Source: Deltaproteobacteria bacterium
Lineage (GTDB): Bacteria; Myxococcota_A; Polyangia; Polyangiales; Ga0077539
DNA: 64,000 nt
Assembly (NCBI GenBank): GCA_947477565.1
Contig: CANJUR010000020.1
Span: 1 to 64,000, forward strand
Reading direction: 5' to 3'
The position numbers and the translations under genes were made by a program. Positions 28,504 to 37,811 of the stretch are shown one piece after another. Below the pieces are notes generated by a model. That model was not told the DNA's origin and ran no database searches. It saw only the letters and a program-made list of their open reading frames with translations. How positions within the stretch are numbered: position 1 is the first letter of the stretch; each line of letters opens with the position of its first letter.

Positions 28504-29502
28504 TTATGGGCGGCGTCGGATTGCGCCGCTCTCCACAACCTCGAAGGCCGTGCCCGGGACGTCCTTCAGTTGGTCGAGGTCAGCGTCGTTCCACGACCGG
28601 CTGGCCTCGCCCGAGAGGTACCAATTTCCGCCCGTGTCGGCGTTGAACATCCCGTAGGTGCGCAGCGCTTCGAGGATCACCCGTGCGGCCCCGCGGTAGC
28701 TGCCGAGGTTGAACGATTGTTTCAGCCGCAGGCGCAGGCCCATCGGCGGGGCGTCGAGGTCACCGTCGCCGCCGGGGTGCGTGGCGGGGAGAATCCAGCC
28801 GTCCTGGGTGTGTTCGAAGGTGACGCGGAGCGCATGGCGGATGGCCCCGGCGCTGACCTCGTCAAAGCGCGCGAGGCCTGGGAAGATGGGCAGACCTGCC
28901 TGGTCGCAGGAGGTCCAGGTGTCTGGTCGCAGTCCGTTGGAGCGGAGGTCGAAGACGGCCCCGGCGCCGGCGACCCATCCGCCGCCGCTGCGCTCGGAGT
29001 GATAGAGCTCAAACAGTCGGCAGGTGCCCGATTGGATGGCGATGACGTGGTGGTCGCGGCCGCCTTCGACGGGTGCGTCGAGGGGAATCGGGTGGGGGCC
29101 CGGGTCGCTCTCGTCGCCGTATTCGTTGTAGGTGACGGCGACGCGAGGCTGCGATGCGGGCACGACCACATACGGGATTCCGTACTGCGGGTTGGACCCG
29201 AAATCGGGGTGCAGAAAGCCCGGGCCGTGGGCCTGGATGTTGGCGATGTAGCGGTCCGAGCGCGGGTCTACCGGGTCGCGGGAGACGTCGCGGTTCCATG
29301 CGTTATCGGGGGGAAAGATGGGGCAGCCTGCGGCGGAGGGTGGACCCACGGAGGTGGGAGTCGTCGGCACCGCCGTTACGCCGAGCGTAAGCCGCTGCGC
29401 CGCGCGAAACGATCGTTGCGGCGAGCAGCGGCACGACGCGCAGAAGGCCATCAGCAGGAGCAACCGGGGGGCGACAGATCGGAGCACGGGTCGGTCTACC
29501 AT
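28504..29502 (-). CDS. Conserved secreted protein of unknown function
   Basis: A 332-residue protein with a signal region rich in Leu ending in LLLLMAFCASC, which could be a lipobox. The mature part shows a strongly conserved pattern seen in myxobacterial and actinobacterial hypothetical proteins: CPIFPPDNAWNRDVSRDPVDP, LHPDFG, GIPYVVVPASQPRVAV, DESDPGPHPIPLDAPVEGG, CRLFELYHSE, GAGAVFDLRSNGLRPDTWTS, GLPIFPGLARFDEV, IRHALRVTFE and PPMGLRLRLKQSF. Asp, His and Glu in these motifs suggest an enzyme, but I cannot assign a reaction. The ATG at 29502 is chosen because it starts right at the signal peptide. Confidence 0.72.
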   Translation of the reverse strand: MVDRPVLRSVAPRLLLLMAFCASCRCSPQRSFRAAQRLTLGVTAVPTTPTSVGPPSAAGCPIFPPDNAWNRDVSRDPVDPRSDRYIANIQAHGPGFLHPDFGSNPQYGIPYVVVPASQPRVAVTYNEYGDESDPGPHPIPLDAPVEGGRDHHVIAIQSGTCRLFELYHSERSGGGWVAGAGAVFDLRSNGLRPDTWTSCDQAGLPIFPGLARFDEVSAGAIRHALRVTFEHTQDGWILPATHPGGDGDLDAPPMGLRLRLKQSFNLGSYRGAARVILEALRTYGMFNADTGGNWYLSGEASRSWNDADLDQLKDVPGTAFEVVESGAIRRRP

Positions 29503-29571
29503 CGGCGCAAACGCATCCGCAACGCATCCCCCGGCGGGTGCTGGGCGAGCATTCGCGACGCTCACACCTGC

Positions 29572-31050
29572 TCAACGTGCATCGGAGCGGCTCCCCAGCA
29601 GGCGTTTCCGCAGTGCACGCATTGCCGCGCGCTCGTCCGGTGCCCGAAACACGAACACCGCCGCGAGCGCCGGATAGGCTGCGATGATGGTCGCGCGGAG
29701 TACGACGTTGAGCGCGCGAGACACGTCGAGGCCGTGGTAGCCGAGCACCCCGAGGAGGAGCGCGAGGCCAGCGAGTGTAGCGACGCGGCGGTACTCATAG
29801 GACACCGGGAGTACGCGGCGCACGGCGCGGTGCAGCGCGAGGGCGTAGAGGGCGAACACGAGGGGCGTGGCGACGATGGCGCCCGTGAGGCCGAAGCGCG
29901 AGACGAGCGCGACGCCGAGGGCGAGGTCGAGGAGTGCGAGGGCGGGCTCGATCCAGGCGACCGGGCGGGGGTTGCCGCCGAGAACCAGACCGTTGCGAAA
30001 GAACTCGGCGACCTCGCGCAGCGCGAACGCGGACGCCACCGAGGGGATGACAAGCGCGGCGCCAGCGAAGGTCGGCGGGGCGAGGATGGCGACGAGGTCC
30101 GGGGCGGCGACAGAAAGCGCGAGGGCGGCCCAGGCGAAGAGGCCGACGAAAATTGTGAAGGCCCGGACGAAGCGCGCATGTCCGTTGGGGCCGTCCCAGA
30201 CGGCGTACATCTGTGCGGTCCAGGCGTTGCGAAGAGGGTTGCCGAGGACCTGCGAGAGCAACGCTCCAAACTTGAACCCGAGGGCCCAGCGGCCGACGTC
30301 CGCCAGGGAGCAGTAGTGGTTGAGCACATAGCTGCGACCGTGCTGTAGCGCGACGAGCGCGAGCGCTCCAGGAATGAGGGGCCACCCAAACGCGAGCATC
30401 CGACGCAGCGCCGGCGAATCGAATGCGATGCCGGTGCGGCGTAGCGTGAGGGCGCAGACCGCGGTCGCGGTGATGGCGGAGGCGAGAAGCGTGGAGAGCG
30501 CGAGGCCGCGGACGCCAAGGTCGAGCGCGGCAATGAAAGTGAGGTTGAGCGCAAGGCCCAGGGCGGTGCGCGCGAGGGTCCACGAGGCGAAGCGCAGCGG
30601 GTGGTCATCTGCGCGGAAGCGGGCGAGGGGAATCTCAAGCATCGCCTGAAACGCCACCGCGCCGAAGGTGAGTCGCAGCAGCGGTGCGCGGGCCGCGTCG
30701 CCGAGGAGCAGTGTCGCGAGGGCGGGCGAGGCGAAGGCACCGACGACGGCAATGAGGCCGCCGACCCCGGCGAGGAAGAGAATCGCAGTGGCGGTCACCC
30801 GGTCGCGGCCGCGCGCATCGGGGGCGTCGTGCAGATGTCGGAGAAAAGGGTCTGCGATTGCAGAGGAAAAGAGCACGAGGGCGACGAGGTCAACGGTGTC
30901 GATCAACTCGACGAGGCCATAGTCGGCAGCCCCGAGATGGTGCGTGTAGACCGGCACCATCACGAACGACATCGCACGCGAGAGCAGCATCGTAAGGGCG
31001 TAGACCGACGACTGCCGCGCGAGGGCACCGAGTGCCGTTGGGAGGGACAC
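29572..31050 (-). CDS. Polysaccharide/oligosaccharide flippase (MOP superfamily)
   Basis: A 492-residue protein with about 12-14 membrane helices. The N-terminus has SVYALTMLLSRAMSFVMVPVYTHHLGAADYGLVELI, the signature of Wzx/RfbX-type lipid-linked sugar flippases (MATE-like fold). A cytoplasmic C-terminus ends in an Arg/Lys-rich tail. The likely role is export of a lipid-linked glycan unit for an exopolysaccharide or O-antigen, but no glycosyltransferases are adjacent. The GTG at 31050 is chosen because it precedes the first helix by few residues; the frame stays open further upstream. Confidence 0.85.
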   Translation of the reverse strand: MSLPTALGALARQSSVYALTMLLSRAMSFVMVPVYTHHLGAADYGLVELIDTVDLVALVLFSSAIADPFLRHLHDAPDARGRDRVTATAILFLAGVGGLIAVVGAFASPALATLLLGDAARAPLLRLTFGAVAFQAMLEIPLARFRADDHPLRFASWTLARTALGLALNLTFIAALDLGVRGLALSTLLASAITATAVCALTLRRTGIAFDSPALRRMLAFGWPLIPGALALVALQHGRSYVLNHYCSLADVGRWALGFKFGALLSQVLGNPLRNAWTAQMYAVWDGPNGHARFVRAFTIFVGLFAWAALALSVAAPDLVAILAPPTFAGAALVIPSVASAFALREVAEFFRNGLVLGGNPRPVAWIEPALALLDLALGVALVSRFGLTGAIVATPLVFALYALALHRAVRRVLPVSYEYRRVATLAGLALLLGVLGYHGLDVSRALNVVLRATIIAAYPALAAVFVFRAPDERAAMRALRKRLLGSRSDAR

Positions 31051-31192
31051 GTCGCGCAGGATGCGCCGGGGGTGTGGCGTCGGGGAAGCGCTCCACCGCT
31101 GTGCTGACCTCGGCGTGGCCGGGCGCAACTCGGGATTGACCGGGGTGCGGAGGGGGGGCGAGACTCCGCAAACGGAATTGGAGGTTCATGTG

Positions 31193-33091
31193 ATGGTTCG
31201 TTGGTGGCGGCTCCTTGCCGCAGGAGTCGCTCTGGGTGCCTTGGTGAGCTGTTCGTCCGAGAGCAGCGGAGGGCCGACCTGCAATCCACCCCAGACGGCG
31301 TGTGGTGCCGCGTGTGCGGACATCTCGTCTGATGTGCGCAACTGCGGCGCTTGCGGGACGTCGTGTGGTACCGGCGAGCGTTGCGTCTCGGGTCGGTGCC
31401 TCTCCCCGTGCGGCGACGACCAGACCTTCTGCGGCGGCCAGTGCGTTGACCTGCAGACCAGCCAGGCCCACTGCGGCGCCTGCGGGACGGCGTGTGCAGC
31501 GGGCACCCTCTGCTCCGAAGGCGCTTGCGTGCTCACGTGCCCGACGGGCGCCACTCGCTGCGAACTCCCGGCCGGCGCCGGGGCCGTCTGCGCCAGCGTG
31601 ACCAACAATCGCCTGCACTGCGGTGGCTGCAACCGGCCCTGCGGCGCAGGCCAACTTTGCGTCGCAGGCGTCTGTCGCACCGGCTGCCCCATGGGTCAGT
31701 CCGCGTGCCTCGATCGCTGCGTCGATCTCTCCAATGACAACGCCAACTGCGGCGCGTGTCGGGCTACCTGCTCGCAGGGGTTCTCCTGCTCGGCAGGACG
31801 CTGCCGTCTCGCGGAGTGCCCGGCCGGCACGATGGCCTGTGGTACGCGCTGCGCCGACGTGCAGACCGACCGTGACAACTGCGGTCGTTGCGGCATGGCG
31901 TGCCCGCCGAGCAACGTCTGCAACGCCGGCGTGTGCGCCGCCGTCTGCGCGACCGGTCAGACCCGCTGCAGTGAAGACTGCGTCAACCTGCAGACCTCGA
32001 CCGCCAACTGCGGCAGGTGCAACGCGGGTTGTCTCAATGGCCAGTTTTGTCGGGCTGGGATGTGCGTGCGCGAGTGCAGCCCGGGCCAGACGCTCTGCAG
32101 TGATCGTTGTGTAGACATCACCACCGATCGGGCACATTGCGGCGCGTGCGCGACCGCGTGCCCGGCGCTCCAGGTGTGCGCGGGCGGCGCGTGCGCGACC
32201 ACTTGCGCCACGGGGCAGACTCTCTGCGGAAGTGTGTGCACTGTGACCGCTGCAGACCCCGCGAACTGCGGCGCCTGTGGCACTGCGTGTACCAGTAGCC
32301 AGGCGTGCGTGAGCGGGGTCTGCACTGCGGTGCTCTCGACGGATCCGTTCTGTCCGACGCCGAGCGTGCGGTGCGGTGCGGTCTGCACCGACGTGCGGAG
32401 CGACAACGCCAACTGCGGCATGTGCGGGATGGTCTGTGCGGCCAACCGATACTGCGCCGCGGGCGCGTGTGGTCCGCCCTGCGCGGCTGGGCAGGCCCGC
32501 TGCGGGGCGCTCTGCGTGGTGACCGCGACCAGTCGCGATAACTGCGGCGCTTGCGGCAACGCGTGCTCGGCGACGCAGACCTGCACTGCAGGAGCATGCG
32601 GTTGTCTGGTCGGGCAGACCGCGTGCGGGACGGCCTGCGCCAACCTCCAGACCGACCGACTCAACTGCTCGGCGTGCGGCATGGCCTGCGCCGCGGGGCT
32701 GTTCTGCGTGCGCGGCGCCTGCGGAACGATGCCGCCGCTCTACCACGGGTGGGCGTCGCCCATCGCCGACTGCACTACGGCTGGATACAACACGACGGCG
32801 GCCACCAACCTCGGCGGGACGTATCCCTTCAACACCGGCGACACCGCGGCGTGTCGCGCCTGGAAGCTCGCCGCCACGATCTGCACCACGGAGCCCGTGG
32901 CGTACTTCGGCAACGACAACTGGCAGTGCGCCGCCTCGGGTGGTTTTACCGACCCGGTATTCGGAACGTACTGCGCGGCTGCCAACCAGTTCTCCTGCTC
33001 GACCTGCCCTGCTGCCTGCAACGCGGGCGCTTGCCGTGGCGGTTCCAACACTCTCCGTAACTGCGGCGGCTCCGAGACCGCCCAACTGTGA
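31193..33091 (+). CDS. Stig1-like cysteine-rich repeat lipoprotein (copy A)
   Basis: The ATG at 31193 follows GGAGG. The 632-residue product has a lipoprotein signal (GALVSCS lipobox) and at least eleven repeats of about 35-45 residues. Each has the form C-x3-C-VD-x-N/H-CGACG-xxC followed by G-x-x-C-xxG-xC (MXAN_6577/Stig1-like). Every repeat keeps its Cys count, implying a rod of small disulphide-bonded modules. The last ~120 residues form a different domain starting MPPLYHGWASP and ending RNCGGSETAQL. It is probably anchored in the outer membrane and surface-exposed, as adhesin or matrix component. A tandem paralogue follows. Confidence 0.85.
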   Translation: MVRWWRLLAAGVALGALVSCSSESSGGPTCNPPQTACGAACADISSDVRNCGACGTSCGTGERCVSGRCLSPCGDDQTFCGGQCVDLQTSQAHCGACGTACAAGTLCSEGACVLTCPTGATRCELPAGAGAVCASVTNNRLHCGGCNRPCGAGQLCVAGVCRTGCPMGQSACLDRCVDLSNDNANCGACRATCSQGFSCSAGRCRLAECPAGTMACGTRCADVQTDRDNCGRCGMACPPSNVCNAGVCAAVCATGQTRCSEDCVNLQTSTANCGRCNAGCLNGQFCRAGMCVRECSPGQTLCSDRCVDITTDRAHCGACATACPALQVCAGGACATTCATGQTLCGSVCTVTAADPANCGACGTACTSSQACVSGVCTAVLSTDPFCPTPSVRCGAVCTDVRSDNANCGMCGMVCAANRYCAAGACGPPCAAGQARCGALCVVTATSRDNCGACGNACSATQTCTAGACGCLVGQTACGTACANLQTDRLNCSACGMACAAGLFCVRGACGTMPPLYHGWASPIADCTTAGYNTTAATNLGGTYPFNTGDTAACRAWKLAATICTTEPVAYFGNDNWQCAASGGFTDPVFGTYCAAANQFSCSTCPAACNAGACRGGSNTLRNCGGSETAQL

Positions 33092-33207
33092 ACCGGAAGG
33101 CACCGACGGCGTCTCGGGCGGCCGCGACGAGGCCGCGTTCAGTTGCGACCCAACGCTCGACCGCTCCGTGCGCTTTGCGCTGTCACCCTGAGAAACCCGT
33201 GCAAGCG

Positions 33208-35451
33208 ATGAACATCCCCATGCGAACTCAGCCTTTCCCGTCCGTTCAACGCGCCCTCGCGGCGTTGCTCTTCCTGGTGGTTGCGCAGGGCTGCGGCGAC
33301 ACCGAGACCCGCTTCACCGCTCAGCCCGACAGCGGCGTCACCACCGACATGGGCGGCCTCACCTGCAGCGATCCGCTCTTGCCGTGTCGCAACATGTGCC
33401 TCGATCTCGGGTCCGACCCGATGAACTGCGGTACCTGCGGCTTCGCGTGTGCGGGCGACCAGATGTGTGTGAGCGGTCGTTGCCTCGGCGCATGTCCGAC
33501 CGGGCAGACCCGCTGCGGTCAGCGCTGCGTGAACCTGCAGACCGACCGCACCAACTGCGGCACCTGCGACCGCGCCTGCGGTACGGGCCTCACCTGCTCC
33601 GAGGGCGCGTGCGGCCTGGAGTGCGGACCGATGTATGCGCGCTGCGACCTCGTCGGCGATGCTGGCGTGTCTCTCGATGCGGGCGCCAACGCCGGCCGTA
33701 CCTGCACCGACACCGCCATCGACGAGCGCAACTGTGGTGCCTGCGGCAACCGCTGCCCCACCGGTCAGGTCTGTGACACCGGCGCGTGTCGGCTGTTGTG
33801 CCCCACTGGGCAGACGACCTGCGGCAACGCCTGCGTCGATCTGGCGAACAGCAACGGCCACTGCGGAGCCTGCGGAAACGCCTGCCCGTCGGGGCAGCGT
33901 TGCACCACCGGAGCCTGCGCGCCGGTCGGTTGCCCGGCCACGTTTACGGTCTGCAGTGGCCGCTGCACCGACACGGCCAACGACACCACCAACTGCGGCA
34001 CGTGCGGCAACGTGTGCCCGAATCCGGGTTCGTGCCGGATGGGGGTGTGCAGCATCGACTGCTCGACGGGACGTACCGCCTGCAGCGGTGTTTGCGTCGA
34101 TATGGCGACCGACCGGGCCCACTGCGGAATGTGCGGTCAACCGTGCGCAGCGGGCCAGCTTTGCCAGCTTGGCGTCTGCCAACCAGTGTGCGCGACCGGA
34201 ACCGTCCGCTGCGGCGCACTCTGCGTCGATACCAGCACCGATCGGCTCAACTGCGGCGCGTGCGGCACTGCGTGTCCGAGCGGCCAGGTGTGCACCGGCG
34301 GCGCTTGTGCCGGCGCCTGCACGGTGGCGCAGATCAACTGCTCTGGGCGCTGCGTGAACGCGCAGTACGACCCGGCAAACTGCGGCGCGTGTGGCGTCGC
34401 CTGCAGCGTGGGCTTCGCTTGTCAGACTGGTCGTTGTCGGCCGCTCGCGACCACCGACGCAGCGGTCTGCGGGTCGCCGAGCCTTCTCTGCTCGGGACTC
34501 TGCGTAGACCCGCGCACCGATAACGTGAACTGCGGGATGTGCGGCAGCGCCTGCGCCGCCGATCGCATCTGCGCATCAGGCACCTGCGCGCTGCCGTGCG
34601 CCACGGGCCAGCTTCGTTGCGGCGCGACCTGCGTGACCCCGACCAACGATCGCACCAACTGCGGCGCCTGCGGCAACGTGTGCCCGACGGGGCAGTCGTG
34701 CCTGGCGGGCCGCTGCGGCTGCGCGACCGGGCAGACCTACTGCGGTAGCGCTTGCGTCAACGTGCAGACCGCGGCGGCCAACTGCGGCGCCTGCGGGACG
34801 GTGTGCGCTGGGATGATCCCGTGTACGGCGGGCGTGTGCGCGTGCCCGGCGGGGCAGTCGAGTTGCAGTAACACCTGTGTCAATCGGCAGACCGATCGCA
34901 CCAACTGCGGCGCCTGTGGTACCGCGTGCCCGGGTACGATTCCGTGCACGGCCGGGTCGTGCGCATGCCCGATGGGGCAGTCAAACTGCGGTAACGCCTG
35001 CTTGAACACGCAGACCGACCCGAGGAACTGCGGCGCCTGCGGTAACGCCTGCGCTGCGGGGCAGTACTGCGTGCGTGGCGTCTGCGGCACGATGCCGCCG
35101 CTCTATCACGGCTGGACCTCGCCCGTGGCCGGCTGCCTGACCACGGGATACACCACAACCGCGCCGACCAATCAGGGCGGGACGTATCCCTTCAACATGG
35201 GTGACTCCGACGCATGCCGCGCGTGGAAGCTCGCCGCAACGGTGTGCAGCACCATGCCTTTGCCGTACTCCGGCAACGAGAACTTCTCGTGTGTGAACGC
35301 CGGTGGATTCACCGACCCGGCCTTCGGGACGTACTGCGCGGTTGCCAATCAGTACTCGTGTTCATCCTGCCCGGGCGCGTGCAACGCGGGGTGCGTCTAC
35401 ACCCCGTTGTCGTTGCGTAACTGCACCGGCATGGAGACGACTCAACTTTGA
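33208..35451 (+). CDS. Stig1-like cysteine-rich repeat lipoprotein (copy B)
   Basis: A 747-residue paralogue of the preceding gene, 116 bases downstream, with lipobox VVAQGC, thirteen CGxCG-type repeats and the same C-terminal domain (MPPLYHGWTSP, GGTYPFNMGDSDACRAWKLAATVC, GGFTDPAFGTYCAVANQYSCSSCPGACNAG, CTGMETTQL). Near residue 145 a longer loop interrupts one repeat (CDLVGDAGVSLDAGANAGRTC). The ATG at 33220 is an alternative start four codons in and would also keep the signal peptide. The gene ends before a strong bidirectional terminator. Role as for copy A: a surface-exposed, disulphide-rich structural or recognition protein. Confidence 0.85.
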   Translation: MNIPMRTQPFPSVQRALAALLFLVVAQGCGDTETRFTAQPDSGVTTDMGGLTCSDPLLPCRNMCLDLGSDPMNCGTCGFACAGDQMCVSGRCLGACPTGQTRCGQRCVNLQTDRTNCGTCDRACGTGLTCSEGACGLECGPMYARCDLVGDAGVSLDAGANAGRTCTDTAIDERNCGACGNRCPTGQVCDTGACRLLCPTGQTTCGNACVDLANSNGHCGACGNACPSGQRCTTGACAPVGCPATFTVCSGRCTDTANDTTNCGTCGNVCPNPGSCRMGVCSIDCSTGRTACSGVCVDMATDRAHCGMCGQPCAAGQLCQLGVCQPVCATGTVRCGALCVDTSTDRLNCGACGTACPSGQVCTGGACAGACTVAQINCSGRCVNAQYDPANCGACGVACSVGFACQTGRCRPLATTDAAVCGSPSLLCSGLCVDPRTDNVNCGMCGSACAADRICASGTCALPCATGQLRCGATCVTPTNDRTNCGACGNVCPTGQSCLAGRCGCATGQTYCGSACVNVQTAAANCGACGTVCAGMIPCTAGVCACPAGQSSCSNTCVNRQTDRTNCGACGTACPGTIPCTAGSCACPMGQSNCGNACLNTQTDPRNCGACGNACAAGQYCVRGVCGTMPPLYHGWTSPVAGCLTTGYTTTAPTNQGGTYPFNMGDSDACRAWKLAATVCSTMPLPYSGNENFSCVNAGGFTDPAFGTYCAVANQYSCSSCPGACNAGCVYTPLSLRNCTGMETTQL

Positions 35452-35538
35452 TCGGACGCTCCCGCGTGGCGCGCCGTCTCTTCCCCAACGCCGACCGCTG
35501 ATCGGCGTCTCCACCCCCCCAAAAAAACCCAAGAGAAA

Positions 35539-35571
35539 ACCCCTCCCCGCGTAGTGCGGGAAGGGGTCTTT
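35539..35571. terminator. Bidirectional rho-independent terminator
   Basis: A 12-base stem with one mismatch (ACCCCTCCCCGC-GTAGT-GCGGGAAGGGGT) is flanked by an A-rich tract on the left (AAGAGAAA) and TCTTT on the right. It sits between the convergent copy-B Stig1 gene and the RCC1-repeat gene and can serve both strands. Confidence 0.85.
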
Positions 35572-35597
35572 CGGGTCGCTAGCTGATCAACGAACGG

Positions 35598-37745
35598 TCA
35601 GAGACCGGTCACCGCCGCGGGCGTCTCACCGTTGCCGCCGACGTTTCCGCGACCAAGTTGGCCGTTCATGTTGCTGCCCCAGCAGAGCACCTCGCCGGTG
35701 CCTCGGAGCGCGCAGGAGAAGCCGAAGCCCGTCACGATCGCGATGGCGCGATCGACCACTGAAACAGCCACGGGCGCGAGGCTGTTGGTGGTGGTGCCGT
35801 TGCCAAGCTGCCCCATGGCATTGTTGCCCCAGCAGCGCGCGGTGCCTGCGCGGAGCAGTACGCACGAGTGCTTCTCCCCAGCGCCGACACCCACGGCCGT
35901 CGAGATTCCCGGCACCGCGGTGGGCGTCGGCTGGTCGGTCATCGTCCCGTCGCCGACCTGACCGTCGGCGTTGGCGCCCCAGCAGAACACCGCGCCGGAG
36001 TTTCTCGCCACGCACGTGTGGCCGAGCCCCGTCGAGATCGCGAGCGCGTCGGCGATTCCCGTGGCTTCGACGGGCGTCGCGCTGGTCACCCGCATTCCGT
36101 TGCCAAGCTGCCCCTGGGTTCCGCGGCCCCAGCAGGCGACGCCGCCGTTCGAGCGAATGCCGCAAGTGTGGTTGGGACCGGCGTCGATCTGGAGAAAGTC
36201 AGACGGTCCCGACACGGTCACCGCGAAGGCGCGGTTGGAGTTGGTGCCGTCGCCGACCTGGCCGTCGGCGTTGGCGCCCCAGCACGAGGCCGAGCCGCTC
36301 CGGCGCACCACGCAGGAGTGCGCGTCGCCCACGGCCACGGAGACGGCGTCGGCCACGCCCAGCACCTGCACCGGCGTCGCTTGATCGACCATCAAGCCAT
36401 TGCCTATCTGCCCGCTGCGGCCGATGCCCCAGCACCACGCAGTGCCGTCGGCCTTCACCGCGCACCCATGAAACCGACCCACCGCGACATCGACCACATC
36501 CGTCAGACCCATGATGTTGGTCGGGGTCGGGCGGGTCTCACGGGTTCCGTCGGCGATCATGCCGTTGTTGTTGGCTCCCCAGCACGCTGCCGTCCCGTTG
36601 CCGCGGCGCGCGCAGATCGTCTGCGATGTGGCCGCGAGGCGTAGCCCCATGCCGTCGCCGAAGTTGTTCATCCCGGTGTTCTGGTTGCAGTTGCCGGCCG
36701 GGGTAGGCGCGCTCGTGGCCGTGTAATTCACGACCGTCCCGTTGTCGCCCGCGGCCCAGATGTTGTTCGCGCTGAAGCCCCAGATCGCCCGCAGATCGCG
36801 CGTCGCCATCGAGGGGACGGCGCCCCAGGCCGCGCCGTTCCAGTGCACCGTGGTGCCGCCGCCGCCGACCGCCCAGACGTCCGTTGGGCTGCTGCCCCAG
36901 ACCGCGCGCAACACGCCCGTGGTGCCCGTCAGCACCCGGTTGAACTGGCGTCCGTCCCAGTGCTGCGCTGCGCTCGTTCCGACCATCCAGACGTCGCTCG
37001 CGGAGGCTCCCCAGACGCCGTAGTAGTACGTTGATCCGCCGAGGGTCTGCTCGGTCCAGGTGGTGCCGTTGCCGCGGTAGACCTTTGCGCCGACGGCCCA
37101 GAGATCACCGGTGCCGAAGCCGTAGACGGCCTGCAGGTCGCTGCCCGCAGCGATGCCCATGGAACTGTTCGTCCAGATCGTGCCGTCCCAGTGCCAGGCC
37201 TGATCCGTGCCGACCGCCCACAGGTCGTTGGCGGCGGTTCCCCAGAACATCCGCAGTTCGGTCTGGCGGAGCGCCACGCGGAGTCCGGTCGACCGGGTGC
37301 CCATGAGCCGAAGCATGCAGCCCGTAGGCGAGTCGGCCGAGCCATCCGGAGGGATGGTCGCGCCCCCCAGGAACATGGTGTCCCCGAAGCCCCCGATGGA
37401 CACGATCCGGAGAAGCGTCGGGCTCATCGCGTCGGAGCCGCCGCACTCGTCCGGGGCCATCGAGAGGTCGGGCACCGGGCCCGCGACCCACGCAGTACCG
37501 TTGTAGAGCCGGAGCGTCCCCTGTCCGAGCATGAACAACCGATTCGGGGCCGTCCCCCACAGCGACAGGATGTTGTCCGTCGTCCCGCTCGGGACTGTGC
37601 GCCAGGTGCCGGGCACCCTGCTCGCCAGGGCCGCGCAGTTGTTGCCGCCGCCGGTCGTCGGCGGCGTGGCGTCGTCACCGCATTGGGCGACGGCGAACGC
37701 TGCAAGACAGGCACACACCACAGGGGCGAGCTTCGATTGCTTCAT
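35598..37745 (-). CDS. RCC1-repeat lipoprotein
   Basis: A 715-residue protein with lipobox FAVAQC (Cys22). The first half has repeats of the type LWGTAPNRLFMLGQG, MFWGTAANDLWAVGTD, VWGASASDVWMVGT, VWGSSPTDVWAVGGGG, IWGFSANNIWAAGDNGT. These are blade-like units common in myxobacterial secreted proteins. The second half has six to seven RCC1 repeats (CARRGNGTAACWGANNNGMIADGT, CAVKADGTAWCWGIGRSGQIGNG, and so on) forming a seven-bladed propeller, with a Cys pair in each blade that could form disulphides outside the cell. Probably a surface binding protein. No enzymatic residues recognised. Confidence 0.87.
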   Translation of the reverse strand: MKQSKLAPVVCACLAAFAVAQCGDDATPPTTGGGNNCAALASRVPGTWRTVPSGTTDNILSLWGTAPNRLFMLGQGTLRLYNGTAWVAGPVPDLSMAPDECGGSDAMSPTLLRIVSIGGFGDTMFLGGATIPPDGSADSPTGCMLRLMGTRSTGLRVALRQTELRMFWGTAANDLWAVGTDQAWHWDGTIWTNSSMGIAAGSDLQAVYGFGTGDLWAVGAKVYRGNGTTWTEQTLGGSTYYYGVWGASASDVWMVGTSAAQHWDGRQFNRVLTGTTGVLRAVWGSSPTDVWAVGGGGTTVHWNGAAWGAVPSMATRDLRAIWGFSANNIWAAGDNGTVVNYTATSAPTPAGNCNQNTGMNNFGDGMGLRLAATSQTICARRGNGTAACWGANNNGMIADGTRETRPTPTNIMGLTDVVDVAVGRFHGCAVKADGTAWCWGIGRSGQIGNGLMVDQATPVQVLGVADAVSVAVGDAHSCVVRRSGSASCWGANADGQVGDGTNSNRAFAVTVSGPSDFLQIDAGPNHTCGIRSNGGVACWGRGTQGQLGNGMRVTSATPVEATGIADALAISTGLGHTCVARNSGAVFCWGANADGQVGDGTMTDQPTPTAVPGISTAVGVGAGEKHSCVLLRAGTARCWGNNAMGQLGNGTTTNSLAPVAVSVVDRAIAIVTGFGFSCALRGTGEVLCWGSNMNGQLGRGNVGGNGETPAAVTGL

Positions 37746-37811
37746 CGAGGTTACATGGCTCCGACGTCGAGAGGTTATTACGAGATGAGGTAAAGAACGG
37801 CGGTCCAGCGA

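Noticed and set aside
30890-33103. 737-codon frame antisense to the first Stig1-like gene
   Set aside because: Mirror of the repeat-rich gene; composition is Ala/Gly/Arg/Thr repeats without Cys logic, while the sense frame has a lipobox, regular Cys repeats and a ribosome site.
31270-35090. Regularly spaced short repeats resembling a CRISPR array
   Set aside because: The repeated AACTGCGG-type words are codons of the NCGxCG motif in Stig1-like repeats; spacing varies and the frame stays open.
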